NCBI RefSeq assembly: GCF_016907555.1
Contig: NZ_JAFBCE010000001.1
Span: forward strand, 2,728,001 to 2,792,000
Direction: 5' to 3'
Length of the DNA: 64,000 bases
Source of the DNA: Microbacterium laevaniformans
GTDB lineage: Bacteria; Actinomycetota; Actinomycetes; Actinomycetales; Microbacteriaceae
Below, one piece after another: positions 8,961 to 18,450 of the stretch; the first letter of the stretch is position 1, and each line of letters opens with the position of its first letter. The translations under genes were made by a program, and so were the position numbers. The notes under the pieces are model-generated. The model saw only the letters and a program-made list of their open reading frames with translations, made no database searches and was not told the DNA's origin.

Positions 8961-9758
8961 TTACGAACCCAGGAACTCGAGGGCGGCGCCGCGGAAGACG
9001 CGGGAGCCGGGCGCGTTGAAATGGTGCCGGTCGGGGATCTCGACGAAGCGTCCCTGCGGGCAGGCGGCAGCGAGCGTCTTCGAACCCTCGATGATGCCGT
9101 CGAGCGATCCCGTCGCGAACATCACCGGCTGCTGCGGCGCATGGGCGGGGTCGGGGTCGACCGTCTTCGACGACCGCATGCCCTCGGCGATCGCGAGGAG
9201 CGCACGCAGGTCGTTGCCGGGCACGCGCTCGGCGAGGGCGATGTAGTTCTGCGTGACACGGTCGGTGACCGGCGTGCCGTCGGCGATGAGCGCCCGCACC
9301 TGATCGAGGTCGAGGCGGGCGAGCGGGATGCCGTCGGGAACCCCGCCGAGCACGGCCCGCGGGATGCGCGGGGCGATGTCCTGCACGACCTCCCATCCCA
9401 CGCGGGCGCCGAGCGAGTAGCCGACGTAGAACGCCTCGTCGACGAGGTAGGTGTCGAGCATCGTCTCGACGTCGCCGGCGAGCTGGCGGATGTCGTACGC
9501 GCGGGGCTCGTGCGGCTTGTCGCTGGCGCCATGGCCGCGCTGGTCGAGCGCGAGCACCCGATATCCGGCAGCGGTGAGATCGCGCACCCAGCCCGTCGCG
9601 ACCCAGTTGTCCTTCGTGCTCGACGCGAAGCCGTGCACGACGACGACGGTGGGTGCGTCCTCGTCACCCCACGAGTACGTCGCGATGCGGTAGCCGTCGC
9701 CGACCATCAGGTACTGCGGGTCGGGCATCTGCGTGAGGTTCTGAAGCGGCGCGGTCAC
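8961..9758 (-). CDS. alpha/beta-fold hydrolase
   Basis: 265 residues from a GTG start. The nucleophile elbow is GYSLGAR, with VVVVHGFASS forming the oxyanion-hole region and RHHFNAPG near the C-terminus carrying the likely catalytic histidine. LALDQRGHGASDKP is the usual strand 4 motif of esterases and epoxide or haloalkane hydrolases. No signal peptide. Substrate unknown. It is on the same strand as the DUF427 gene but 47 bases downstream of it, so read-through is possible. Confidence 0.9.
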   Translation of the reverse strand: MTAPLQNLTQMPDPQYLMVGDGYRIATYSWGDEDAPTVVVVHGFASSTKDNWVATGWVRDLTAAGYRVLALDQRGHGASDKPHEPRAYDIRQLAGDVETMLDTYLVDEAFYVGYSLGARVGWEVVQDIAPRIPRAVLGGVPDGIPLARLDLDQVRALIADGTPVTDRVTQNYIALAERVPGNDLRALLAIAEGMRSSKTVDPDPAHAPQQPVMFATGSLDGIIEGSKTLAAACPQGRFVEIPDRHHFNAPGSRVFRGAALEFLGS

Positions 9759-9805
9759 GGCTTCTATCCTGCCGTCGATTCGGCGGCCCCGGTCGCCGCG
9801 ACCGG

Positions 9806-10108
9806 TCACTCCTCGACGCGGACCTCTTTCCAGAACGCGACATAGCCCGAGAAGTCCTTGCCGACGCGGGCGATGCCGCTCTCGTACGGCGTCGGGTACG
9901 ACCAGGCGCGATCGGCGAGCAGCTCGTCGCCGGAGCGCACGGAGTAGTACTGGCACTCGCCCTTCCACGGGCAGGTGTAGGGCGTGGGGCTCTCCTGCAG
10001 GAGGTCCCAGTTCACGCTCGACGGCGGGAAGTACCAGTTGCCTTCGATGGAGATCAGGTCGTCGCGGTCGGCCTCCGCCACCGTCACATCGCCCAGAACA
10101 GCCTTCAT
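9806..10108 (-). CDS. DUF427 family protein
   Basis: 100 residues. The DUF427 hallmarks are present: NWYFPPSSVNWDLL, TPYTCPWKGECQYYSV (Cys-x-x-Lys-Gly) and a terminal GYVAFWKEVRVEE. The molecular role of the family is not established. Its ATG overlaps the stop of the MATE gene (10105-10108), so the two are translationally coupled. Confidence 0.92.
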   Translation of the reverse strand: MKAVLGDVTVAEADRDDLISIEGNWYFPPSSVNWDLLQESPTPYTCPWKGECQYYSVRSGDELLADRAWSYPTPYESGIARVGKDFSGYVAFWKEVRVEE

Positions 10109-11622
10109 CGCGTCCTCCGCTTCGCTCGCACCCCACCCTTCCACCGTCGCACCCGGCCCGCAACGAGGTCGGCGGCGGGCTGCTGCGGAAGCGGGATGGA
10201 CTGGGTGACCACGGCATCCACCACCATCGAGCCGTCCGTCGGGCCGATGACGGCGATGGGGGTGGTGAGAGTCGGCTCTGCGGGCTCGACCGGCATCCGC
10301 TCGAGCGCCCGGTGGGCGCGCAGGTACGCGGGGATGAGGATGACGCTGGCGCCGACCCAGGCGAGCGGGTTGCTCCACACGACGCCGACGAACCCGAAGA
10401 TGTGGCCGAGGATGACCGCCGCGCCCACGCGCATCGCCAGCTCCACGAGGCCGGTCACCGTCGGGATGACGGTGCTGCCAAGACCCTGCAGCGTGCCGCG
10501 CAGGATGAACAGCACGCCCAGCGCCGTGTAGCTGGCGCCGTTGATGAGCAGCATGAGCGCGGCCAGCTGTACGACGGTGTCGCTGCCGTCGCCGACGAAC
10601 AGGCGCACGAGCGGGGCTCCGAACGTGATGAGCAGCGCGCCGAGCACGACGGCGGCGGCAAGCGCCATCCAGACCGCCTGCCCGACGCCGCGACGGATGC
10701 GATCCGGGCGACGCGCCCCGAGGTTCTGGGCGGCGTACATGGATGCCGCGAGCCCGAGCGACTGCAGGAGCGCGATGGCGAGGCCGTCCACGCGCGACGC
10801 GGTCGTGTAGGCGGCGACGGCGTCGGCGCCCAGGGTGTTCAGCGCGACCTGCACCGTCAGGGTGCCGATGGCGATGATCGACGCCTGGAAACCCATGGGC
10901 AGGCCGAGTCGCAGGTGCTCGACGAGATCGGCCCGCGTGATGCGCCAGTCGGCGCGCTGCACGTGGAGCACCGGCAGCCGACGGCGGACGTACACGAGGC
11001 AGAGGATCACCGAGAGTGCTTGCGAGACGACGGTCGCGAGCGCCGCGCCGGCCACGCCCAGACCGAACGGACCGACCATGAGGATGACGAGCACCACGTT
11101 GAGTCCGCAGGCGATCGTGAGGAACAGCAACGGCGTGCGCGAGTCGCCGATCGCCCGGATGATCGCGGAGAGGTAGTTGAAGCCCATGATGGCGCCGGCG
11201 CCGACGAAGCTGACCTGGGCGAACACCGTCGCCTCGTCCATGAGCTCGGGCGGCGTCTGCAGCAGGTGCAGGGCGGGACCGGCCAGCAGCGGCGCGCCGA
11301 CCGTCAGCACGATCGTCGTGATCGCGGTGAGGATCGTTCCCGCCGCCACCGAGCGGCGCACCGCCGTGACGTCGCGGGCGCCGAAGGCTTGCGCCGTGGG
11401 GATCGCGAATCCGCTCGTCAGACCCCAGGCGAACCCGAGCAGCAGGAACAGCAGGCTTCCGGTCGCGCCGACGGCGGCGAGTGCATCGACGCCGAGATGG
11501 CGCCCGACGACGATCGCGTCGACGAACTGATACAGCTGCTGCACGACGTTGCCGATGAGCAGCGGCACCGCGAACGCGAGGATGACGCGCCAGGGGCTAC
11601 CGGTGGTGAGAGAACGTGACAT
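10105..11622 (-). CDS. MATE-family multidrug/organic cation exporter
   Basis: 505 residues with about 12 membrane helices in two pseudo-symmetric halves. The N-terminal signature is PLLIGNVVQQLYQFVDAIVVGRHLG, and the second half begins LVEHLRLGLPMGFQ. MATE proteins expel drugs or metabolites using Na+ or H+ gradients. The C-terminal ~50 residues after AHRALERMPVEP are a soluble tail without known motif. It overlaps DUF427 by four bases. Confidence 0.93.
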   Translation of the reverse strand: MSRSLTTGSPWRVILAFAVPLLIGNVVQQLYQFVDAIVVGRHLGVDALAAVGATGSLLFLLLGFAWGLTSGFAIPTAQAFGARDVTAVRRSVAAGTILTAITTIVLTVGAPLLAGPALHLLQTPPELMDEATVFAQVSFVGAGAIMGFNYLSAIIRAIGDSRTPLLFLTIACGLNVVLVILMVGPFGLGVAGAALATVVSQALSVILCLVYVRRRLPVLHVQRADWRITRADLVEHLRLGLPMGFQASIIAIGTLTVQVALNTLGADAVAAYTTASRVDGLAIALLQSLGLAASMYAAQNLGARRPDRIRRGVGQAVWMALAAAVVLGALLITFGAPLVRLFVGDGSDTVVQLAALMLLINGASYTALGVLFILRGTLQGLGSTVIPTVTGLVELAMRVGAAVILGHIFGFVGVVWSNPLAWVGASVILIPAYLRAHRALERMPVEPAEPTLTTPIAVIGPTDGSMVVDAVVTQSIPLPQQPAADLVAGRVRRWKGGVRAKRRTR

Positions 11623-11751
11623 ACGACCGGGTTCGAGACGGGGGCGGAAACGGCGAAAGGCGCTCCTCACGGGAGCGCCGGATTCCAGGCTATCGAATCG
11701 ATTCGATGAGCGCAAGCCTCGGCATCCGTCGGTCGGGTCCTGCCCGGCCGG

Positions 11752-11764
11752 TACTGTTGCAGGC
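11752..11764 (+). promoter_or_regulatory. leaderless promoter -10 box for the DUF808 gene
   Basis: TACTGT at 11752-11757 followed by seven bases and ATG at 11765. No Shine-Dalgarno sequence between them. Confidence 0.55.
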
Positions 11765-12685
11765 ATGTCCGTAGGTCTGCTCGCCGTCGTCGATGACATC
11801 CTCAGCGCGGCGCTGAAGGCATCGGCCAAGTCCGCAGGCGTCGTGATCGACGATGCCGCCGTCACCCCGCAGTACGTGCAGGGGCTCTCTCCTGCACGGG
11901 AGCTTCCGGTCGTGGGTCGCATCGCCCTCGGGTCGCTCGCGAACAAGTTCCTGATCATCATCCCGATCGCGATGCTGCTCACCGCCTTCGCGCCCGGGGT
12001 TCTGCCGTGGCTGCTCATCGTCGGCGGCGGATACCTCTGCTTCGAGGGCGCCGAGAAGGTGCTCGAGTGGTTCGGCTTCCACCACGGCGGCCACGACGAC
12101 GAGGGCGGGCGCGACGAGAAGCGACTGGTCATGGGCGCGATCCGCACCGACCTGATCCTGTCGACCGAGATCATGCTGATCGGCCTGTCGAACGTCGATC
12201 CCGACCTGGACTTCTGGCTGCGCCTGGCCGTGCTCGCGGTCATCGCGCTCTCGATGACGGCGCTCGTGTACGGCGCCGTCGCCCTGCTCGTGAAGATCGA
12301 CGACATCGGCCTGAAAATGGCGAAGAGCGGTTCGGTGCGCGTGCGTCACACCGGTGCGCGCATCGTGCGGTCGATGCCCGCGGTCTTCCGCGTCATCTCG
12401 ATCGTCGGCACCGTGGCGATGCTGTGGGTGGGCGGCCATCTCGTGCTCGCGAACCTCGGCGAGGTCGGCTGGCACGCCCCGGTCGAACTCCTGCACGCCG
12501 TCGAGCACGCGCTCGAGCCCCTCGGGCCCGTGGTGGTCTGGGTCGGCGACACCTTCGTGTCGGCCGTTGCGGGCCTGGCCGTGGGTCTCGTGATCGTCGG
12601 CATCGCGCTGATCATCGGCAAGGCCTTCGGCAAGAACCTCAGCTTCAGCGAGGGCCACCGCGCCGCCCACGGCGAGACCGACTGA
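11765..12685 (+). CDS. DUF808 (YedI-like) inner membrane protein
   Basis: 306 residues, matching the family length. It begins MSVGLLAVVDDILSAALKA, followed by the DDAAVTPQYVQGLSPARELP motif and about six membrane helices. The family is widespread but has no proven function. Upstream -10 box and lack of ribosome-binding site support the ATG chosen. It stands alone, convergent with the fusion gene downstream. Confidence 0.9.
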   Translation: MSVGLLAVVDDILSAALKASAKSAGVVIDDAAVTPQYVQGLSPARELPVVGRIALGSLANKFLIIIPIAMLLTAFAPGVLPWLLIVGGGYLCFEGAEKVLEWFGFHHGGHDDEGGRDEKRLVMGAIRTDLILSTEIMLIGLSNVDPDLDFWLRLAVLAVIALSMTALVYGAVALLVKIDDIGLKMAKSGSVRVRHTGARIVRSMPAVFRVISIVGTVAMLWVGGHLVLANLGEVGWHAPVELLHAVEHALEPLGPVVVWVGDTFVSAVAGLAVGLVIVGIALIIGKAFGKNLSFSEGHRAAHGETD

Positions 12686-12701
12686 CGCCGGCGGGCCGCG
12701 G

Positions 12702-12789
12702 TCGAGAAACCACTTTCGCTCCGAGAAATCGTCGGCACGGTGGTTTCTGACGGCGGATGTGGTTTCTCGAGGTGAATGCGGTTTCTCGC
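12702..12789. repeat. intergenic inverted repeat (family C)
   Basis: TCGAGAAACCAC at 12702-12713 and its perfect reverse complement GTGGTTTCTCGA at 12759-12770. Further copies of the GGTTTCT core occur at about 12740 and 12780. It fills the gap between two convergent genes, which suits a bidirectional terminator. Confidence 0.7.
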
Positions 12790-12802
12790 GCCGGCCGCCC
12801 GG

Positions 12803-14905
12803 TCAGTCGAGCGTGACGACAGCCCCGCCGTCCGCGTCCCGTGACACGTGGATGCCGCGGGCATCGGAGACCGTCCACGTGGGCGCCGCCGCGGCGGCGT
12901 GGGGGCCGACGCCGATGACGCGCATGCCGGCGGCGAGTCCGGCGGCGATGCCGTTGGCGGAGTCCTCGACCACGATGCAGCGCGCGGCATCCACCCCGAG
13001 CGCCGCGGCGCCGGCGAGGAAGCCCTCGGGATCGGGCTTGCTGCGGCTCACGTCGGCCGCCGCGATCACGACGGGAGGCATCGGCAGCCCGGCAGCCCGC
13101 ATGCGCGCAGTGGCCAGCTCGGTGGTCGCCGACGTGACCAGGGCGTACGGCACGCCCTCGTGAGCCAGCGCGGCGAGAAGGTCGGCCGCACCGGGGATCG
13201 CCACGACGCCGTCGGTCTGCGCCGTCTCGGCGGCGAGCAGCTCGGCGTTCTCGGCGAGGTTGACCTCGTGCGGACGGTCGGGCAGCAGCAGCGCCATCGA
13301 GTCCTGGCCCTGCCGACCGTGGATGATCCCCAGCGTCTGCGCCGGATCGACGCCGTGATCGAGCGACCACTGCGTCCACAGGCGCTCGACCACGGCGTGC
13401 GAGTCGACGAGCGTGCCGTCCATGTCCAGCAGCAGCGCGGCGGCCCGCGTCTCGATGCGAACGACGGATGCCGGCACGCGCAGCACCTCCCACCCTCCGC
13501 CGAGCGGTGGCACGTGCCACCCGGCGTGGACGGTGCCATCACCGTCGCGCGACACGATCACCCGGTGCGGCGAGGTCGTGTCGACGAGGTGCACGAGCGC
13601 GGCGCCGTCGTCGCGGCGTTCCCCGCGCGTCGCGAGGCGCAGATGAGTGGCGGCGGGGGCGTCCTCGAGGGCGGGGCCCGTCACGGACACCTCCTGCCAG
13701 AACGTGTCCACCGGCACCGAGCCGACGCCCGGCAACACCAGCGTCCAGCCGTCGCCATCGGCGCGGTCGTGCAGTGCGGCACCGTCGAACGGGTCGGCGG
13801 CGAGCAGCCGGTCGCGCGCGGCCCAGGTGTCGCGCTCGACGCGGCGCGCCGACACGGCGGCATCTGCCACACCGGCATCCGCCCGGCCGGCGGCATCGGC
13901 CCCGCCTGCGACATCCGCTCCGCCTGCCGCGTCCGCGACCTCGACGGCCGCGACGAAGGCCCAGAACGCGCGCAGCGTCGCCTGGGTATCGAGGGTGGCG
14001 CCCTGGTAGGCGATGACCAGGTCGTGGTCGGGCAGCACGAGCGCGAACTGGCCGAACGCGCCGTCGAGCCGGAACCCCTCACGGCCGCGCCACACCTGGT
14101 AGCCGTAGCCGAGGCTCCAGTCGTTGACCTCGCCGTCGGCGGCGATCGGCCCCTCGAACACCGAGGTATCCGACCAGGGGCGCGACATCTCCTCGACGTA
14201 CCACGCGGGCGCGACCTGCACGCCGTCGAACGCCCCGCCGGCGCTCAGCATGATGGCCGTGCGCGCGAGGTCATCGACCGTCAGGTGGAAGCCGGACGCA
14301 CCGTGCTCGATGCCGCCGTAGGGCTGCATCCACCGCTCGCCGATGCCGAGCGGGTCGAGCAGGCGCGGGCGCAGGTACGCGGTGAGCGGCTCGCCGGTGA
14401 GGGCGGTGACGATCGCGGACAGCGTGTGCGTGGCCGGGGAGTTGTACGCGAAGTGTGTGCCGGGAGCGAACGCGGGCTCTTCGCGCAGCAGTATGAGCGG
14501 ATCGGTGCCGATGCGCTCGATCTGCTCGGCCGTGTGGCCCGTGTTCATCGTGAGCAGATGACGCACCGTGATGCCGTGCGGGTTCTCCTCCCCCACGTGC
14601 AGACCCGCTGAATCGTCGAGGCCCAGCCGCCGCTCGTCGGCGAGGAAGCCGATCGCCAGCGCCGTGTACGTCTTGGATGCCGAGTACACGAGCGCCGGCC
14701 ACTCCAGCCGGTACGGCGCCCACGCGGTCTCGAAGGCCACCTCGCCGTGGCGGGCGACCAGCAGCGCGTGCGGGTCGAGACCCTCCGTGGCGAGACGCTC
14801 GGCGAGCGCCAGCACGGCGGCTTCGCGGATGCCGAGGCGCTCCGGGGCCCGACGGGCCAGGGGGCGGGACGACAGGGGACGACGGGACTGCGACGAGGAA
14901 GTCAT
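12803..14905 (-). CDS. serine hydrolase (class C beta-lactamase-like) fused to a HAD phosphatase
   Basis: 700 residues in one uninterrupted frame. Residues 30-320 are a penicillin-binding-protein/beta-lactamase-like hydrolase with the nucleophile motif S75-x-x-K78 (SASK) and Y154-N-S. A Gly/Ala/Asp-rich linker of short repeats (about 325-350) leads to a beta-rich region, then a HAD domain from about 488 with LLLDMDGTLVDS (nucleophile D494, acid D496), a TSAT motif and the KPDPEGFLAG and VVEDSANG motifs. No stop or frame change lies between the halves. HAD enzymes of this subgroup dephosphorylate sugar phosphates. The start is preceded by TAGAGT, seven bases upstream. Confidence 0.88.
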   Translation of the reverse strand: MTSSSQSRRPLSSRPLARRAPERLGIREAAVLALAERLATEGLDPHALLVARHGEVAFETAWAPYRLEWPALVYSASKTYTALAIGFLADERRLGLDDSAGLHVGEENPHGITVRHLLTMNTGHTAEQIERIGTDPLILLREEPAFAPGTHFAYNSPATHTLSAIVTALTGEPLTAYLRPRLLDPLGIGERWMQPYGGIEHGASGFHLTVDDLARTAIMLSAGGAFDGVQVAPAWYVEEMSRPWSDTSVFEGPIAADGEVNDWSLGYGYQVWRGREGFRLDGAFGQFALVLPDHDLVIAYQGATLDTQATLRAFWAFVAAVEVADAAGGADVAGGADAAGRADAGVADAAVSARRVERDTWAARDRLLAADPFDGAALHDRADGDGWTLVLPGVGSVPVDTFWQEVSVTGPALEDAPAATHLRLATRGERRDDGAALVHLVDTTSPHRVIVSRDGDGTVHAGWHVPPLGGGWEVLRVPASVVRIETRAAALLLDMDGTLVDSHAVVERLWTQWSLDHGVDPAQTLGIIHGRQGQDSMALLLPDRPHEVNLAENAELLAAETAQTDGVVAIPGAADLLAALAHEGVPYALVTSATTELATARMRAAGLPMPPVVIAAADVSRSKPDPEGFLAGAAALGVDAARCIVVEDSANGIAAGLAAGMRVIGVGPHAAAAAPTWTVSDARGIHVSRDADGGAVVTLD

Positions 14906-14918
14906 CTCCTCCACTCTA
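14906..14918 (-). promoter_or_regulatory. leaderless promoter -10 box for the fusion gene
   Basis: On the minus strand TAGAGT (14918-14913) is followed by GGAGGAG and then ATG at 14905. The purine run touches the start codon and is too close for a normal ribosome-binding site, so leaderless initiation is likely. Confidence 0.5.
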
Positions 14919-14998
14919 CGAGCGGAGCCCGTGCCGGGGCCGCCCGCCCGCCGCACCTATCCGCGGGGGCCGCCCGCCCCGGCATACCGCGGTCGCGC

Positions 14999-17902
14999 TC
15001 AGTCGCGGAGAGCGCCCAGCACGGCGTCGAGCGCGGCGACGAACCGGCGCGCATCGACCTCGGTGAGCACGAGGGGCGGTTTCACCTTCAACACGTTCTG
15101 CCGTTCGGAGGCGGCCTGCACGATGAACCCGTGTCCGAGCAGCAGATCGCACACGCGCGCCGCCTCTTCGCGCGCGGGCTCGAGCGTCTCGCGGTCACGC
15201 ACCAGCTCGATACCGAGATACAGACCCGTTCCGTGGACGGCGCCGATGAGCGGATGCCGAGGCATCAGCGCCCGCACCTCCTCGGCGATGATGCCGCCGA
15301 CCCGCGCTGCATTCTGCTGCAGCCCTTCCGCGTCGATGATGTCGAGGATCGCCGATCCGGCGACCGCGCTGACGGGCGTGCCGCCGGCCGAGGAGAAGAA
15401 CGTTCCTTCGCGGGCGAGGGCATCGACGATCTCGCGGCGCGTGATGACGGCGCCGAGGGGGTAGGCGTTGCCCGCCGCCTTCGCCACCGAGACGATGTCG
15501 GGCACGAGCCCCTGCATCGTGCTCCCCCAGAACGAGCATCCCAGGCGTCCGTAGCCGACCTGCACCTCGTCGGCGATCACCAGGCCGCCGTGCGCGCGCA
15601 CCGCGTCGGCGACGGCCGTGAGATATCCGGCCGGCGGGATGACGCCGCCGGCGTTGCCGAGCACCGGCTCGCAGATGAAGGCGCCGGCCGGGCGGCCCTC
15701 GTCGGCCAGGGAGCGCGCGAGGTCGGCGACCTCGCGCGCGTAGGCGGCCCCGGCATCCGGTCCGCGGTGACGGCCGCGATAGGCGTTCGGCGCGTCGACG
15801 AGGTGCACCCAGTCGGGACGCGAGTCGGCGGCGTGCGGGTTGTCGAACGCCGAGGTGCTGACCGCGTCGGCGGCGCTCGTCCAGCCGTGGTAGCTCTCGC
15901 GCACCGCGATGACGTCGCGCCGACCGGTCGCGACCCGGGCGAGCGTGAGGGCGAGGTCCACGGCCTCCGACCCGCTGTTGACGGGGATGACGGTGTCGAG
16001 CGACGGGTCGGGGCTGTGCGCGACGAGCCGCGCGGTGAACTCGGCGAAGGCGTCGTAGAGGAAGCGCGAGTTGGTGTTCAGCAGGTGCAGTTGCCGGGCG
16101 ATGCGGTCGGCGAAGACGGGATGAGCGTGTCCGATCGCGGTCACGTTGTTGACGAGGTCGACGTAGGCGCGTCCCTGCGTGTCGATGAGGAGCGCGCCCC
16201 AGCCGCGCTCGATCTGCGGCGGCTCGGCGTAGAAGCGTTCGGCGGCGGCGCCGATCGCCTCCTCGCGCACCCGTCGGGCGTGCCGCGTCGCCCGCACCGG
16301 ATCGGCCACGCGATCGGTGCCCAGGATCGCCGACGGATCTGCCGCGCCCGGGGTCTCGGCTTCGCCCTCGGCATCCGTGAATGCCGCGTCGGCGGCGGCC
16401 CCACGCAGACGGCGAGTGATGCGCAGGCGGCCGAGTCCCGGTTCGAGCTCGGCAACGCGACCGAGCGGGGCGCCGGGGTGCACGGAGTGCTCCGGTGCCG
16501 TCTCGACGACCAGACCCTCGATCCGCAGCACGACACCGGCATCGCGCACCTCGACCGCGCCGGCGCCGCCGCCCGGATCGGTGTCGACCGTCAGGATGCC
16601 GCCGAACGGCGCGGTGACCTCGACACCCGGGCGGGTCCACAGCTCGACGCACCGCGCCCGGGTGGCAGCGGGTCGGGTGGTGTCGGTCGACACGCGGCTC
16701 AGGCGGCTCTCGCCGTAGCGCAGCACCGCGACCGGGGCGGAAGCGAGGGTCTCGCGGACGAGCGCCTGCTCGGTGCCGGGAACCGTCCAGCGACCGCGAT
16801 CGAGATGCGCGCTGCGGATGCCGAGATCCACGGTGGCCGCGGCATCCAGCTGCGACAGGACGGGACGGTAGACGAGGCCCGCGCGGTGCGGCCGGCCCGC
16901 GGCCAGGCGCAGCTGCGCCGTCACCTCGGCGGACGGCACCCGCGCCGTGCGCGCGAAGACCTGCCATTCGTGCTCGACCCGCTCGCGCGCGTAGTCGTTG
17001 CCCGGGTCGATGCGCAGCTGGCTCCACCCGCTGACGGCGAGCACCGCTCCGCGCAGCACGACGAGGGGCCACAGCGCCTCGATCTCCGCGTCGGTGAGGC
17101 GCGCGCGCCGATCGAAGCCCGCGACCGCGCGGGCGACGATTGCGAGGTCGTCGGTGCGACCCATGAGGTCGGCGAGGAGCATCGCCAGCTCGGCGGCGCG
17201 CCACGACGTGGCGACATCGCCCAGGTCGATCACCCAGTGCCGTCCGCGCCGATCGCGCATGACGTTGTCAGCGGTGAGGTCGCCGTGGGTCACCTGCCGC
17301 GAAAGGTCGGCCGCGACGGCATCGAGCTCGGCGGCGGCGCGGCGGGCCGCCGTCAGGCACTGCTCGCGACGGTCCTCGGGGAGGTCGTCGATGAGCTGCT
17401 CGACGACGGCGAGGGCGTTGCCGAGCTCCCACTGCAGGTTGCGGTCGGTGTCCTCGGCATCCATTCCGGCCAGCACGTCGGCGACCTCGGCGACCAGCTC
17501 GCCCAGCTCCTCGGCCTGGGCGCCGTCGGCGTCGGTGAGGTCGGACAGCGGCTCGCCGTCGACGATCTCGAAGCCGGCCACCCGAGAGACCTGCCCGTCG
17601 GCGCAGACGATCTGCGTCGTGCGAACGCCGTCGACGGTCGTCAGCACTTCCGGTGTCAGCAGTCCCTCTGAGCGCAGGCGATCGGAGGCCGCGATGTGCA
17701 GGTCGACGGCGAACGCGTCGACCGTCGGGTGGAAGATCTTGACGAGCATGCCCGCCCCGTCCACGCCGCGCACGAGGACGTTGCGGTCCTGCTGACTGCC
17801 CAGCTCGGTGAGCTCGCCGTCCACGCCGTACTCGCGCCGGGCGAGCGCGCGGACCTCGTCGAGGTCGACCTCGGGTCGGGCGAGCAGCCAGTTGTCGGTC
17901 AT
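14999..17902 (-). CDS. phosphotransferase / M23-like / class III aminotransferase triple-domain protein
   Basis: 967 residues. Residues 1-340 are an APH-type kinase with the catalytic HGDLTADN motif. Residues ~425-500 resemble a peptidase M23/lipoyl-like beta domain (VTAPFGGILTVDTD). Residues ~530-967 are a class III PLP aminotransferase with VNSGSEAVDLAL, IADEVQVGYGR and the lysine in SVAKAAGNAYPLGAV. Class III enzymes joined to hydroxylysine-kinase-like domains are related to phospho-lyases acting on phosphorylated amino alcohols, so a sequential kinase then phospho-lyase reaction on one polypeptide is plausible. The substrate is unknown. Confidence 0.9.
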   Translation of the reverse strand: MTDNWLLARPEVDLDEVRALARREYGVDGELTELGSQQDRNVLVRGVDGAGMLVKIFHPTVDAFAVDLHIAASDRLRSEGLLTPEVLTTVDGVRTTQIVCADGQVSRVAGFEIVDGEPLSDLTDADGAQAEELGELVAEVADVLAGMDAEDTDRNLQWELGNALAVVEQLIDDLPEDRREQCLTAARRAAAELDAVAADLSRQVTHGDLTADNVMRDRRGRHWVIDLGDVATSWRAAELAMLLADLMGRTDDLAIVARAVAGFDRRARLTDAEIEALWPLVVLRGAVLAVSGWSQLRIDPGNDYARERVEHEWQVFARTARVPSAEVTAQLRLAAGRPHRAGLVYRPVLSQLDAAATVDLGIRSAHLDRGRWTVPGTEQALVRETLASAPVAVLRYGESRLSRVSTDTTRPAATRARCVELWTRPGVEVTAPFGGILTVDTDPGGGAGAVEVRDAGVVLRIEGLVVETAPEHSVHPGAPLGRVAELEPGLGRLRITRRLRGAAADAAFTDAEGEAETPGAADPSAILGTDRVADPVRATRHARRVREEAIGAAAERFYAEPPQIERGWGALLIDTQGRAYVDLVNNVTAIGHAHPVFADRIARQLHLLNTNSRFLYDAFAEFTARLVAHSPDPSLDTVIPVNSGSEAVDLALTLARVATGRRDVIAVRESYHGWTSAADAVSTSAFDNPHAADSRPDWVHLVDAPNAYRGRHRGPDAGAAYAREVADLARSLADEGRPAGAFICEPVLGNAGGVIPPAGYLTAVADAVRAHGGLVIADEVQVGYGRLGCSFWGSTMQGLVPDIVSVAKAAGNAYPLGAVITRREIVDALAREGTFFSSAGGTPVSAVAGSAILDIIDAEGLQQNAARVGGIIAEEVRALMPRHPLIGAVHGTGLYLGIELVRDRETLEPAREEAARVCDLLLGHGFIVQAASERQNVLKVKPPLVLTEVDARRFVAALDAVLGALRD

Positions 17903-17978
17903 CGGGTCACGTCCTTCGGGAGAGGGCGGTCGAGCGGAGATGCCGCCGGTGCGCGCCGCGCGGGCACCACGATTCTGG

Positions 17979-17996
17979 CGGATGCCGCGGCATCCG
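17979..17996. repeat. 18-bp perfect palindrome CGGATGCCGCGGCATCCG
   Basis: A perfect self-complementary copy joining the two orientations of the over-represented heptamer GGATGCC, 77 bases upstream of the triple-domain gene. Similar palindromes occur at 51143-51162 and inside sufS near 7680. Confidence 0.6.
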
Positions 17997-18070
17997 TGTG
18001 TCCGGATCAGCGGCGTCGACCGGTCATCCCGTCCGCCGGTCGATGCCGAGGCTGTGGTGCCTCGCCGCGC

Positions 18071-18450
18071 CTACTGCACCGTCCACCAGGCGATGTCGAC
18101 GAGACAGAGCTCGCCGCCGGCCTCCCGGTAGAAGACGTCGCCTGGATACTGCGCACCCGCGACGACGCCCGACGCAGGCAGCGAGAGGTTGATGCTCCAC
18201 GTCGGATCATGATGGGCCATCTCGGGCCAGTGGGCGGCGACGAACCGCTCGGGCTCTTGAGCGGTGAGCCCTCCCCGTCCGCCGGATCGCGCACGTCGGG
18301 TTGCGATCCCGGGCAGACGAGTGCCGCAGCCTCGCCCGCCGCGGCGGCCGCGATCAGCCTCTGCGTGGTGTCGATGACGTGTGCACCGGCGTCATGCGGC
18401 GACTCTGTCCGCCACAGACGGGCACCGCCACGCCCAGCCGCAATGCCCCC
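18071..18450 (-). pseudogene. frameshifted remnant of an unidentified gene
   Basis: Two stretches with strong third-position G+C follow one another on the minus strand in different frames. The upstream part reads RLWRTESPHDAGAHVIDTTQ and continues to about 18290. The downstream part reads GLTAQEPERFVAAHWPEMA and ends AWWTVQ before TAG at 18071-18073. A single frame change at about 18245-18290 would join them. No start codon is seen before the LysR gene stop at 18451, so the 5' end is lost too. No family recognised. Confidence 0.5.
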
